64,000 bases of DNA. It comes from Cycas panzhihuaensis (Eukaryota; Cycadophyta). Under the pieces are notes generated by a model, which saw nothing but the letters and a program-made list of their open reading frames with translations, was not told the DNA's origin and did no database searches. Both the position numbers and the translations under genes were made by a program. Shown here piece by piece: positions 11,891 through 23,599 of this stretch. The stretch is taken from the NCBI GenBank assembly GCA_023213395.1, contig CM041465.1:71059741-71123740 (forward strand), given 5' to 3'. How positions within the stretch are numbered: position 1 is the first letter of the stretch; the number at the start of each line of letters is the position of its first letter.

Positions 11891-13540
11891 ACATTCTTAA
11901 CCTAGGATTATAGTAAAGTTAGGATTCTTTTCTTAACTTGGCTTTGGTAGTTTTCAGGCTAGTTGAATTCCTCGTTCACCTTTCTATCATCTATACAATC
12001 ATGAGTCCATTCCTTTTACTATTATTTTTGAGAGACATTCACCTATGAGATATTTCCACCTTTGACCATCCCACTTCTATCTGAAAGCAGGAGTTTTAGG
12101 TGTCAAGAGGATAAATGTTTCACTAAAATCTAGCCCTTGATTCGTCTTCTTTTATCTTATTCATTATTTTACATGATCATGAGTATGCTTATTTGATTTG
12201 ATGAGATGAAATTTAATTATTTGAGATATCATGCTATGTTTCCATTGAATTTCATGTGATTTTGGTGAAATGAAATGTTTGAGTTGATGATAATTAATGA
12301 TTGGACGATGATTGTTAAAACATCTAATGACACCTTATTGTACTATATTTTACATGTATAGTATACTTGATGTAACATAAGGTGAAACCCCCTTTGTAAA
12401 TTAAATTATAATTTATGTTATAGTCAAGTCCACCTACTTGCCACTAAGTTATCCAATCATATTATTTGTATTTAGGCTTTGTATGCTTATAAATTAAGCA
12501 CGGTCCCCTTCATTTATATATTGACTTTTGATATATGCAAAAGTTATGCCAAATTTTAGTCACACGATGTAACCAATTTACTTGTAGAATGTTAAGATAT
12601 ATTAAATAACCTATTAATGAGCTCATAAACTATGATAGTCTATCCCTTGTGCTCTGGCATAGGACCTTACCTCCAAATCATGGTTAACTAGGTTAAACTA
12701 TGATGACTATTTCTTAAGCCCCACCTAGTTAATGAGTATCTTTAGTAGTACCATCAATCAAATATATTTTAAGGCCTATCTAGTTTATGGGTATTCTTGT
12801 GGTAGTGTGTTTTTAAGCCCCATATATTTGATGGGCATTTTGGTAACATTCTTAACCTAGAATTATAGTAAAGATAGGATTTTTTCTTAACTTGGCTTTG
12901 GCAGTTTTCAGGCTAGTTGAATTCCTCTTTCACCTTTCTATCATCTATACAAGCATGACTCCATTCCTTTTACTATTATTTTTTAGAGACATTCACCTAT
13001 GAGATATTGCCACCTTTCACCATCCCACTTCTATCTGAAAGCAGGAGTTTTAGGTGTCAAGAGGATAAATGTTTCACTAAAATCTAGCCCTTGATTCATC
13101 TTCTTTTATCTTATTCACCATTTTACATGATCATGGGTATGTTTATTTGATTTGATGAGATGGAATTTAATTATTTGAGATATCATGCTATGTTTCTATT
13201 GAATTTCATGTGATTTTAGTGAAATGAAATGTTTGAGTTGGTGATGATTAATGATTGTATGATGATTATTAAAACATCTAATGATACCTTATTATACTAT
13301 ATTTTACATGTATAGTATACCTGATGTAACATAAAGTAAGACCCCCTTTGTAAATTCAATTATAATTTATATTATAATCAAGTACACCCACTTGCCACTA
13401 AGTTAGCCAATCATATTATTTGTATTTAGGCTTTGTATGCTTATAAATTAAGCACAGTCCCCTTCATTTATATATTGACTTTTAATATATGCAAAAGTTA
13501 TGCCAAAATTTAGTCACACGGTGTAACCAATTTACTTGTA
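11649..13540. repeat. 955-bp tandem duplication spanning an LTR junction
   Basis: The block 11649 to about 12586 is repeated, with scattered substitutions, at 12604 to about 13540, offset 954-955 bp. A 16-17 bp filler (around 12587-12603) separates them. Each copy holds about 660 bp of the sequence flanking element A, the ATGAT target site, and the first 274 bp or so of A's 5' LTR. The duplication therefore happened after A inserted. It may come from unequal exchange or replication slippage. Confidence 0.9.
12313..12586 (+). repeat. Partial duplicate of A's 5' LTR
   Basis: It begins TGTTAAAACATC directly after ATGAT (12308-12312), and matches the first 274 bp of the LTR at 13267. It then stops inside the LTR at ...TTTACTTGTAG. 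It has no primer site and is a product of the tandem duplication, not a separate insertion. Confidence 0.9.
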
Positions 13541-13644
13541 GTACTTTCATGCAATTAATTTATAGTGCTATAGTGAATTAATCTTTGTTTTCTAATTTAT
13601 TATTTGCATGCACATAGTTTATGATCCTATTAATCAATTTGGCA
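13267..13644 (+). repeat. 5' LTR of A
   Basis: 378 bp, same length as the 3' LTR. It starts TATTAAAA (the usual TG mutated to TA; the duplicate at 12313 still has TG) and ends GGCA just before the primer site. Many substitutions separate it from the 3' LTR. Confidence 0.92.
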
Positions 13645-13657
13645 AGGTATTAGAGCT
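13645..13657 (+). promoter_or_regulatory. Primer-binding site of A
   Basis: AGGTATTAGAGCT is a decayed form of the initiator-Met primer site TGGTATCAGAGC, directly adjoining the LTR end. Confidence 0.8.
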
Positions 13658-15735
13658 AGTTATATGCATTTTATCTAGTTATTTGTGAGTTTGGGTGAGA
13701 AATAGTGGCTCGTTCATCAATAACAACACCCTATTTACCTCTATTCCTGTAGTTTTTCACTTGATTTTAGAGTTTTCTAGTATATCTAATACACTACGAG
13801 GTTCATTACATAACATAGCTATCACCATTTATAGCTTGGCCGATCGATAGTAGCCCTTTATCCTCGCTATTGTATTTTGACATAAAAATGATGTACTATC
13901 TCTATCATTTTCTATTATTTAACTTCCATTTCAACGTTTCCATCAATTGTGTGAGTTAAATCTCACTCCTTAGTGATTAATTTGCTTCTAGAATCCTCTT
14001 AGGCTCTTTCTACTATCCTTTGAGGTGATTTAATAATAGATCTAATAGTTTTTACTCAATTTAATTAAGATTTTGGCTCACATCCCTCACACATCTTCTG
14101 CCACCTATTTCTTTATTGTATGGCCTTGTTTGGACCTGTGGAGGCTAGAAAAATCTCTAGATCTATCCTAGGTTAGTCTTTGATCGATCTTTGACCTAAC
14201 TAAAGTAATCTTGATCTATTTTGAAGTAATTTTATCATTTAAAATCATCTTTATGTCACCCAAAATCACACAGTTACCATGATTTAAATCATATTTGATT
14301 TATGTTATATGTTTTTATAAAGTTTGAATTAAATTCAACTCTCTTAGTTTAAATCTATAGAGGTGTTTGGTACTTGTAGTTGGTGGTCATATGCATAACC
14401 CTTATGATTGGGGGCTTAATCTCAAAAGGGACAGACTTCAAATTACCTTAAGCTCTTTTTAATCTTTTTACAAATTCAAAAATCTTATTTGATATTAGAT
14501 AGTAATTTTGGTTTTTCCAGCCCCTTAGTTACCCATTAGTTGGTCATATAGTGACCAATTAAGGCCTAGGTCTAATCGTTGAAGGGGGCTTAAGACACCC
14601 CAATTCAATTTTCTATCCATAAGGCATACCTGACACTGCTTTGGCTATAACTTTTCAACAAGAGGTTAGATTTAAGCATAATCTAAACTGTTGGATTCCT
14701 AGTTTAGAGGCATATAATTAAGAGATATATTTATTTAGTTTTGAGTAGTTCTTTAAGGGATTTTGATTAGATAAACTAGACCCTTTTATTTGATCCATAA
14801 TATGTCCTTTTTCACTAATTGAAGGCTTATTTTTTAGTTTGTAAGGTTTCTAATAATTGAATGTTGGGTGTTTACATCTTATGTGTTATCCTATCTAGGT
14901 TTTTGGTTAACAAGTACTTGTACATTACGATTGTAGGTGTACTTCTTATGTGAAGGAGGTTGATTTTCACTTGGCACAAAGTCCACTAAAGAGCACTCTA
15001 AACCCTTCCATTATTCTAAGTTATTACTTTGTTTAAAGTCTCCTTACTATTATTTCATAAAAGGAACCCTTCTTTTTAAATAAGAACATATTTTAAAATA
15101 AATTTCAACTCAAAAGATTAAAAAAGATAACTCCTAATCTACAAAATAAATTTATTAGCCTTGCAAAGGGAATGGCTAAGACCCTTAAAGTTACCACTCC
15201 ACACATATTTATGGTTCTTCATGAATTCTATGGATATTAGAGAATCCCACTAGCTATAAGGTGTATTAAGTAGCAGGCTAAGGTGTTAAAACCTACCTTA
15301 GAGTTTAGAGATTAGGCTAGACTCGGAGGAGGTGAGTACCTTGGTTTGTAGCTCTTGGTTAGATCTATCATTAGGCATAAGTATGATGTAGGTAGGTCAA
15401 TAAGTCAAGGGGGTCTTTGACCTTCTTAGTAGCCTACATATTAAGGTATATAAATCCTAGAGCTCATATGCCAATATATAAAGTCCCTGATTTACTACTT
15501 ATGGGTAGATACCACTAGACAAAATAGTAATTGAGGGATTCCTAAAGACTCTTAAACTTAACATTCTAGTTTAGTAGCCCCTTAAGTAGATAGGACACTA
15601 AAAGGATACTCTACAATAGTAGCATAAATGTTTTTTTCAAATACAATTAAACTTAGTAGAATAAAGTACTTCAAAACTATAAAAAAAAAAAAAAACTCTT
15701 AATAATAAATGACTTTTAGGCCTATCTTAAGGGGG
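13658..15735 (+). other. Long untranslated leader of A
   Basis: About 2.1 kb without coding potential between the primer site and gag. The part from 14120 to 15620 is related in order and wording to 59160-60590 (element J); the best match is about 15160-15610 against 60130-60580, including GGTGAGTACCTTG at 15331 and 60298. Shared landmarks also include a TAA-GA/GAAC-CCCCT segment followed by a run reading ...TAACTTTT (14640, 59590). The leader probably carries packaging signals, but this is inferred. A run of A occurs at 15682-15698. Confidence 0.65.
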
Positions 15736-15739
15736 ATAT

Positions 15740-16720
15740 ACCTTTATTCATGCCTACTAAGAACCCAAATGATCCTACCATAGAGATTCCACTAGACATA
15801 GTTGCCCTAGTAACTTTCAAAGATAAGGACAATGTTATGCTCTCATTCCTCCACTTGGCCATAAAAGACCAAGTGGACCAAAATTTTGAAATACCCTAAA
15901 CCTCCCATAGAGCTTAGAGCATCATATGCTTCCTTTATAAGAAGAAAGATGATTATAGGTCCCTAACCTTAAAAGTATGCCACTTTGGTGTACCCTTTAC
16001 TAGAACCATAATATCCCACCTAATTGATGTTAAAACAATTAGAAACCAACTTATCATCCTTGGTGAACCTCTCTCTAATCATGACCTTATGACTGGTATT
16101 CTCAATATCCTTCCTATACAATATAATAATTTTATATCTAGACTCTATGATACCTTTATCAAAATGGATTTTACTAACTTTGAAGGACTCGTGCTCAAGG
16201 AGGAGAATATTCTCAATTACTAAGGAGTGTTATCTATTCCTAACTCTACCCTTGCATTTGTAGCTAAGAATTTAGAAAGGAATAAGTCATCTCAACAACC
16301 ATGCCAATAGCCAACTCATTAGTAAACCCTTTCTAATTAGTTTAAATTTCTAAACATCTTACACTATCCATGTTAGCATCCAACTCATTAGTAATTTCAT
16401 ACTTAATAGTTTGGCACTTTCTCTTAATAACCTTAATAGTCACAACAACCATAATAATCTCAACCGCTAAGGAATCAACAGTGTAGATAAAATGTTAGTT
16501 GTATATATTATGGAAAAGTTGGGCACCTAGCAGATGATTGTAGAAGAAGACAAGTTGATTTTTAAATCCTTCATAACCAAGGTAGACAACAAGGAGGCCA
16601 ATGTTTCCAATAAAACATGAATTAGAGGCAAAACTAGAACTAGTGTCAATCAAATAGGTAAAGGTTCTAACTAAGAAACCAAAGAAAAAATTAAAATTCA
16701 CAATAAGAAGGTAACGCGAC
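15740..16720 (+). pseudogene. A Gag
   Basis: A copia-type Gag in mostly one frame with stops. The N-terminal part reads NPNDPTIEIPLDIVALVTF (15758 on), followed by helical capsid segments such as HLIDVKTIRNQLIILGEPLS and MTGILNILPIQYNNFISRL (16020-16150), and a Gln/Asn-rich tail. The zinc knuckle near 16500-16550 reads CIYYGKVGHLADDC, in which the second Cys has become Tyr. The start codon is not clear, because the first residues are degraded. Its sequence differs from the Gag of B and G. Confidence 0.78.
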
Positions 16721-16759
16721 TGATGCTCAATACTCCTCCTAAAATTTGTTCTTTATTGA

Positions 16760-17134
16760 TTTTTCATCTCAATATGATGATAATTCTAGGTTAATTGATT
16801 TCAATGTCACATATCATATGATTGGTATATAAGACCTTCTTGAGAAGACATAACTAATATGGGCTCAAACTATAACATTTGGAGATAATATTATCTATGA
16901 TGTGACCAAGATTAGATGGGCCCCTATTACACTAAAAGATTTAAATATCTATTAAAACATTAATATCTTTCTAGTACCTAGTATAAAAATGAATTTGTTA
17001 TCAGTTAGTTAGATTGATAAGTAGAACTTGGACATTCTCTTTAGCCAAGGCATTTACACAATTATAGATCATGTTATAGGTCAACCGGTTACCATAGGAT
17101 ATAAAGATAATGGATTATATAAACTTGATAGAGT
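16760..17134 (+). pseudogene. A protease and integrase N-terminus (first part)
   Basis: The protease active-site segment is visible at about 16792-16820 as RLIDFNVTYHMIG, where DSGAT has decayed to DFNVT. The segment before integrase follows, ending GYKDNGLYKLDR at 17095-17130. Element A1 is inserted right here, after AGAGT, and the frame resumes at 22267. Confidence 0.8.
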
Positions 17135-17322
17135 TGTTGAGATTAGGTTTAGGAGATAGAAGACTGATGAGATAACATGACAATATTATTGAGAGAATGA
17201 TGTTCTTTAAATACAAAGCAAAATGGTAACCGTTAGACCTTGTCGGTTAACCAACCTATTAATTGAATAACTAACTACTCATATTAAATACATAATTAGA
17301 GGTAAAACATTACCTCTCAACA
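17135..17322 (-). repeat. 3' LTR of A1
   Basis: 188 bp with an 8-bp perfect terminal inverted repeat (TGTTGAGA/TCTCAACA). The adjoining polypurine tract AAGAGAGGG lies on the minus strand at 17323-17332. Confidence 0.93.
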
Positions 17323-17332
17323 CCCTCTCTTA

Positions 17333-17905
17333 AAGTTTTATCTCTCTTAATTCTTTTTTGTCTCTCATAACTTGAAATTTCTCTTTTCCCAAGGATTTGG
17401 TCAACAAGTCAGTAACTTGTTTACATGAAGGTCAATCTTCTAAGTTGATTTCTTTGTTGTAGACCTCTTCTCTGATAAAATGATGTTGAACTTCAATGTG
17501 CTTGGTTATGGCATGAAAGACTGGATTTTTGGTTAATTTAATAGTAGTTTGATTATCATAATATATAACTGTTGCTTGGTGTTCTGGTTGATTTAGATCA
17601 CTCAGAAGCTGTTGAAGCCACACAGCTTCATATGTTACTGATACTGCTACTTTATATTCTGCTTCTATTGACAAAAGCACTACTGTAGGCTATTTTTTAC
17701 TGCTTCATGAAACTGGGGCTGATCTTAAAAAGAAACAATACCCACTAGTTGATTTTCTCTAGTCCTTGTCACTTGCCCAGTCTGAATCATATAATCTTGT
17801 AATGTTTACTAATCCTTCTTTTAGATAAATCAATTTTAGATTTATTGTTCCCTTTAGATACCTCAGTATCCTCCAAGCTACCTTCTAATGCCTTACTCTA
17901 GGTTC
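17333..17905 (-). pseudogene. A1 RNase H
   Basis: Motifs include RLYDSDWASDKD followed by RKSTSGYCFFL (about 17730-17800), LLSIEAEYKVAVSVTYEAVWLQQLL (17600-17680) and VIYYDNQTTIKLTKNPVFHAITKHIEVQHHFI (17470-17570). These are the Asp/Glu-containing blocks of copia RNase H. The frame ends just before the polypurine tract and 3' LTR. Confidence 0.9.
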
Positions 17906-17919
17906 TTACATATATATGG

Positions 17920-19160
17920 ATAGGAGTCCAACTGAATATGATATATCTGGCCTAGTAGCAGTAAGATATATCAGACTGCCAACCAGTTGTCTATACAAGG
18001 TGAGGTTAACGGCTTGTTCTTTTTCATCGGGAACTAGATTGCAGTTAATCTCCATAGGAGTAGCACATGGATTGCAATTAGTTATTCTAAATTTTTCCAA
18101 CAGATCTTTTATATACTTGCCTTGTGAAATGGATATATATTCGTTCTGTTGATTAACTTCCAATCCCAGATAGTAGTTGAGGAGGCTAAGATTTGTCATC
18201 TCAAATTCTGTTTCCAACTATTTCTTTATATTTGCAATTGATCTATCATCATTTCCTGTCAATATCATGTCATCTACATAGACAACAATAAGAGTAATCT
18301 ATTCATTCTCCTTTTTTATGTAGAGACTAGGGTCAGAGTTGCAACGTTGGAAACCATTATTACACTGATGTTGATCCAATTTGGTATACCAAGCACGAGG
18401 AGCTTGCTTCAAGCTATATAATGCATTTTTTTATTTACATACCAAGTGTTCCTACCATTTTTTGATATATCCTTTAGGTTGTGTCATATACACATCTTCT
18501 TCAAGATCACCATTTAGAAAAGCATTCTTGATATCCAATTGGAAAACATTCCAATTGTACATTGCTACTAGGGCTATTATAGTTCTTACTATGTTTAATT
18601 TGGCCACAGGTGAGAAAGTCTCTTCGAAATTAATTCCTACTGTTTAAGTATATCCTTTGGCCACTAGATGAGCCTTATATTTTTTTATTTTTCCATCTGC
18701 TCCTTCCTTGATTTTGTATACCCATCTACAGTTGACCACGGATTTATCAGGAGGAAGCTCCACTAACTCCCAAGTTTAATTTTTGTCAATCGTGCTTATT
18801 TCAGCATCCATTGCTTCCTTCCATTGAGATTGGAACTGGGCTTCTTGAAATGATTGTGGTTCAACCTTTCCGATTAAGGCTTTCAATTTTTGGCCTCTTA
18901 TCCTATGATCCAATGTATTTCCTCCGTTTTCAATGGTTTTAATAAGCCATTTTGGCAACTTTTTCTCATTTTGAAAGCTTGATACAGGTTCTGGCTATGA
19001 TTCTACTTCTTGTATTATTTTTTCTTCACATGGATCTTTGTGATATGAACATGATAAGAATTCCTCTGTAGTGATATCTAAAACTTCTTCCACTGGACTT
19101 TCCTTATTTGAATTATCTTTATCAATGATTTCTATTGGAGCTTAGGGATCCAAGCTTTTT
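17920..19160 (-). pseudogene. A1 reverse transcriptase
   Basis: RT begins with SQWKEAMDAEISTIDKN at about 18780-18830 and WELVELPPDKSVVNCRWVYK, followed by [19 protein letters not shown] (about 18620-18680) and [20 protein letters not shown] (about 18490-18550). The catalytic box YVDD is at 18270-18281. The open frame 17906-18217 holds the C-terminal part (FEMTNLSLLNYYLGLEV, RQLVGSLIYLTATRPDISY). Stops lie mostly at Gln codons. The stretch 18960-19400 is the less conserved link from integrase, including the segment RTKYTSVEM and a low-complexity region. Confidence 0.9.
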
Positions 19161-19399
19161 TCATCAAAAACTACATCTCTACTGATGTATATTTTGTTTG
19201 TCTTAGGATCAATGCATTTATAAGCTTTGGAATTTTTACTGTATCCAATCATGATACATTCTATATTTTTTGCATCTAATTTGATCTATTTTTATCTGGT
19301 ATGTGTACATAAGCTTAGATGCCAAAAACTTTCAATGCACTGACATCAGGTTTTTTACCTGTCCATGCTTCTTCAAGTGTTATATCCTCTAGAACTTTG

Positions 19400-20110
19400 G
19401 TGGGACTTCTATTCATAAGATAGTAGGATGTATTCATCGCTTCTACCTAATAAGATTTTGGAACCTATTTTTCATGTACCATGCTATGAGCCATCTCTAT
19501 CAAGGTTTGATTCTTCCTTTCAACCACTCCATTTAATTGTGGAGTATAGGGCGTAGTAACCTATCTACGAATTCCATTTCTTTTATAGAAAATTAGAAAT
19601 TCATTGGAGATATATTCTTCTCCTTCATCAGATCTAATACATTTGATTTTAGAACCAGATTCAAGTTCAACCTCAACCTTAAATTCTTTAAAGAATTCAA
19701 ACACTTCTGATTTATTATGCAAAAAATACACCCAGACTTTTCTAGTGAAATCATTAATAAATGTCAAAAAATACCTATAGCCATTTATAGAAAGTGGTGT
19801 AAGTGGTCTATAGAGATCTGTGTGGATCAATTCTAATTTAGTTTGAGTTCTCCATTTACTTTCTTTGAATGGTAACCTGTGATGTTTCCCGAACTGACAC
19901 CCTTTGCAGACAAACTTTTTAGAGGATATGTTAGGAAATCCAAGCACCATATCATTTGTTTTCATTTTCCTTAAAGTTTCTAATAGAAGATGTCCATACT
20001 TCAAATGCCATACTTTATTATCAAAATTTGTAGTAGTACAGGCTTTTAGATCAGAATGGGCATTACAGGATTTGCAACAAGTTTATACAGATCATTGTTT
20101 CTAGTCCCTT
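19400..20110 (-). pseudogene. A1 integrase
   Basis: The zinc-binding end is visible as CKGCQFGKHHRLPF at about 19880-19915. The catalytic core keeps the first Asp (ELIHTDLYRPL, Asp at about 19818), the second Asp (IRSDEGEEY, Asp at about 19629) and the Glu (QLNGVVERKNQT, about 19510). The open frame 19561-20004 covers most of the core, and a stop at 19560 precedes the Glu segment. This is the best preserved integrase in the window. Confidence 0.9.
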
Positions 20111-20270
20111 TGGCAATGACTTCCCCATTATTTTTTACGTCCATTATCAAATAGAGGCCATTTTCATCAAACACTATTCACAACCCTTTTTTACTGAGTT
20201 GAGACATAGACAAGAGATTCATCTTAAGATCAAGAACCCATAGCACATTTCTAATTTTCTTTACATTGCC

Positions 20271-20492
20271 CTAAACATTAACGGAAATAGTGCCTATTCC
20301 TTTGATTTCTAAAGGATATTTGTCACCTAATTTGACTGACTTATGGACATCATAGGGTTTCAGATTTTCAAACCAGTCATGATGACTTGTCATATGTCGG
20401 GATGCTCCTGAATCAATAAACCAAGTGTTAGTTTCTTTTAGACTTGTTGATAGGGCAACTATGAAGGTAGTTTCTTCTTTATCTTCTTCCAC
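20271..20492 (-). pseudogene. A1 protease
   Basis: The retropepsin active site is intact as WFIDSGASRHMTSH, with the catalytic Asp at about 20412-20414. The protein continues through KLGDKYPLEIKGIGTISV before a stop at 20271. The copia order gag-protease-integrase is kept. Short relative to a full retropepsin because the frame is closed by a stop, so it is scored as a pseudogene. Confidence 0.85.
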
Positions 20493-20558
20493 CTGTTCTT
20501 AGTTGTAGTTCCCCACAGGTCTTTTCCCTCTCTAAATATCTAATTGTCTCTAAGAACA

Positions 20559-21404
20559 TTAATATAGGTAATGACCACCCTGTCCATAATGATAACATAT
20601 TTCAAACATTCTGTAAGTATTGGCAAGGTGTCCAGGTCTGCAATAAGTGAAGCATATCCTGGAATCATGACTTCTACTGCGTCCTCTGTTATCCAGATAT
20701 CGTCCATGACCAGGAGTCCTAGAATCTAGAGTTTGACCTCTTCCTCGTGATTGGTTTTGTCCTTGCGGTCCCATGTTTAATCTGGAAGCGAATGCATCTT
20801 CCAGTTCTACTAAATCTTCATAATGCCTATTTCTTTATTCCTATCTAAGTAATATTCCTGTTAGTTCATCAAGAGTCATTGTATCAATTTGATTATTGTT
20901 CATAATTGTGTTGGTGGTTATTTCAAAGGTCTTGGGTATTTTGTTGGCAACCATATGAATGAGCTCTAAATCAGACAGAATTTCTCCAGCACTCATTAGA
21001 TCATTTCTAAGAGAAGTTACCTTGTGTATAAATTCTGTTACTGTGTCATGATCTCTCATGTACAATTTATACAATTCTTCTTTCAAGATAAATATTCGGG
21101 CCTTATTCTTTTGACCAAATAAATTTTCAAAGCATTTCCAAATTCTTGAAGTAGAAGTTAATTTCTCAATGTATACCAATAAGGAATCTACTACAGAAAG
21201 TTTGAGAATAATAACACCTAAATTATCCCTTTCTAACCAGCTAGATAAGGTAGCACTAGCATCATTTGGTCTGGTTTCAACCCCAACAACAATATTCCAA
21301 GTGTTTCTAGCCCTGAGAAGGGTTTCAATTTTGATTTTCCATATGTGATAGTTACCTTCTATGAGTTTGTCTTATTCTGTCAGTCTAAACAGAGGTGAGG
21401 CCAT
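20559..21404 (-). pseudogene. A1 Gag
   Basis: The likely start is the ATG at 21404 (MASPLFRLTE, then a stop). The copia Gag core is well preserved between 20841 and 21179, with segments IWKCFENLFGQKNKAR, LKEELYKLYMRDHDTVTEF and AGEILSDLELIHMVANKIP. A Gly/Arg-rich linker (QSRGRGQT...) follows. Two zinc knuckles lie at about 20562-20654 (CFTYCRPGHLANTY and CYHYGQGGHYLYC); both have a Cys replaced by Tyr. A stop near 20835 separates the core from the linker. Gag packages the element RNA in the cytoplasm. Confidence 0.88.
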
Positions 21405-22062
21405 GATTAACAGTGTAAAAAAGGTTCTGGACAGTACTAACCATATAACTGTACAGATTTTTGTACAATTTCTGTACAAACCTTAGGTATATGGACTAGG
21501 GAAAAAAATACCTCAAAAGAAGCATCTTTGAAATGTGAACCAAAATCTGAAGGTATTTTTCTGAGATCTGTTCTCAAATGAGAGAAATCTAACTTCGATT
21601 AAAAACAGGGGTAGCTAGGGTTTTTAATGTTTTCTTAAAAAATCTTCAAAAAGAAGTCATAAAATCTATTTGAACTTCAAAGAGATCTGATTGAAATGAA
21701 GATACAAAGATTTTAAGTCTAGTAATACCTGGATTTATGTCTAGATTTAAGAGAAAATCAATTTTCCCTTTCAAACCTCACATGGACTAGTAATTGCCTA
21801 ATTTGTCCCTCGAAATAGCACTTGATGACTTCAATGCAAAAGAGAAAGTTGCTAAGCGCCTCGAGATCTACTTGCATGTCAATTTTTGTCTTAATCCAGC
21901 AACTTTAAATTTTTCTCATCTGTACGGTTCCGTACAAGTCCATACACAACCATTAAATGCTTTGATCAGTACATGGAGAGCCTCTATAACTCATCTCCTG
22001 AAGACCTTTGACCTTTTCATAGAATAACATTCTTTTCTTTCAATCATTTAGGCCTGAACCTA

Positions 22063-22073
22063 CTCTGATACCA
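22063..22073 (-). promoter_or_regulatory. Primer-binding site of A1
   Basis: The minus strand reads TGGTATCAGAG directly next to the LTR, matching initiator tRNA-Met. Confidence 0.9.
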
Positions 22074-22261
22074 TGTTGAGATTAGGTTTAGGAGATAGAA
22101 GACTAATGAGATAATGTGACAATATTATTGAGAGAATGATGTTCTTTAAATACAAAGCAAAATGGTAACCATTAGACCTTGTCGGTTAACCAACCTATTA
22201 ACTGAATAACTAAATACTCATATTAAATACATAATTAGAGGTAAAACATTACCTCTCAATA
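22074..22261 (-). repeat. 5' LTR of A1
   Basis: 188 bp, differing from the other LTR at only a handful of positions (for example GACTAATGAG against GACTGATGAG). The last base pair group is TCTCAATA instead of TCTCAACA. Confidence 0.93.
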
Positions 22262-22266
22262 AGAGT

Positions 22267-23300
22267 TTCCCTCACCACCACTCCAACATAAGAGTCTTAT
22301 TCCATGGCACATAATAATCACCTTGGTAAAGGGAAAGCAATCATAGTTGAAGGTCCCCCCCTTGAATAAGTTCAAGGTGAATGTTCATACTCTGAAGAGA
22401 AACCTACCAAGGACAAACTATGGTAGTAACACCTTGGTTATATAAATATATAGAGTCTAAACCTCATTTCTAAGCTATATATAGTGTATGGATTTCTAAA
22501 GATTAGGAGAAATAGTTGTATTTATGAGGCCTACTTAGTTGGCATATAACATAGAGAATGATTCCAATTAAAGAAAGCATGGAAAGCCTTAGAACCATTG
22601 GGATTGTTCCACTTAAATACTTATTTCAATTCCTTCTCTCAATGGAAACCTATTTTTCAAGACCTTTATTGATGACTATTACAGGAAAGTATGGATCTAC
22701 TTCCTTAGGAATAAATTTCAAGTCTTTGAGAAGTTTAAAGAATTCAAGGTTGAGGTAGAAAATGAAAGTGGCATGAACATTAAAGTGCTAAGATCTAATA
22801 ATAGAGGAGAGTATACATCTAAACAATTCACTAACTTTTTAAAATAATGTGGTATTAAATGTTAATTCTTAGACCCACACACACCTTAACAAAATGGTGT
22901 AGTAAAATGGATGAACCAGGTGAATAAAGTAAAAGTTATGCTGAATCCTACCAGACTTTCTACTCATTTTTGGGATGAATCCATTTTAACAACTACCTAC
23001 CTTACTAATATGAGCACCATAGTAGTAGTCCATAATATCACTCCAAAGGAGGCTCGGTTAAGCTAAAAGCCTATAGTCTCTTATCTTAGAACATTTAAAT
23101 GCATAACCTACAGGCATGTACCTAAGGAGAATAGAAAGAAATTTGATGATAAAAGCCTTAAGGGAATCTTTGTTAGCTACGTGCTTAGATGTAAAGCATA
23201 TAAAGTATATGACCCTATTAGAGATGAGGTATATACTACTCAAGATGTAATATTTACTAAAGATTCTCAAGACTTGGACCCCTCATAAATTTAGTTAATA
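22267..23300 (+). pseudogene. A integrase (second part)
   Basis: This continues the integrase after A1. The core includes FIDDYYRKVWIYFLRNKFQV (about 22660-22720), then the second catalytic site LRSNNRGEY at 22790-22815, where Asp is replaced by Asn. The catalytic Glu segment reads QNGVVKWMNQ (about 22890-22920) with Glu replaced by Lys. The C-terminal part reads SYLRTFKCITYRHVPKENRKK and GIFVSYVLRCKAYKVYDP (23080-23215). Both changes destroy catalysis. Stops are scattered throughout. Confidence 0.88.
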
Positions 23301-23599
23301 GTAGATGAATATTTCAATATTCCTAAAGTGCCTCTTGCACTAATTCTTAAGACACCACATCCTCTTATACACTAGGTCCATCCTTAGCTCCAGTAGCTTC
23401 AACATCCATTTTAGATGTTACCATAGTAATGCCACTTATATCTCCTAATGATCTTTAGGTGGAGGTTACCAATGCTTAACCACCTCCTAAGTGAATATAA
23501 TGGTTATTAAAAGATGCACTCCTCCTCTTACAACTCCCAAAAGAGAGTCTAAAATGAGATACTCCACCAACTTTTCCTTAATAATGTATGTCCTTAAGA

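Larger units (their letters stand above)
17135..22261 (-). mobile_element. Ty1/copia retrotransposon A1 with short LTRs
   Basis: A complete element of 5127 bp. Its LTRs are 188 bp (17135-17322 and 22074-22261), with ends TGTTGAGA...TCTCAACA, and it is flanked by a perfect 5-bp duplication AGAGT (17130-17134 and 22262-22266). On the minus strand the order is primer site, gag, protease, integrase, RT, RNase H, polypurine tract. It lies in the integrase gene of A. It keeps the protease DSGA, integrase Asp, Asp and Glu, and RT YVDD motifs, and has fewer stops than the other copia copies, but is still interrupted. Confidence 0.95.

Noticed and set aside
12313-12586. A separate solo LTR insertion
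   Set aside because: It stops within the LTR sequence and is part of the 955-bp tandem duplication that also copies the flank, so it is not an independent insertion.
17135-17322. Repeat in the opposite orientation as a MITE
   Set aside because: The pair at 22074-22261 is in direct orientation, has TG/CA ends, flanks copia genes and adjoins a primer site, so it is an LTR.
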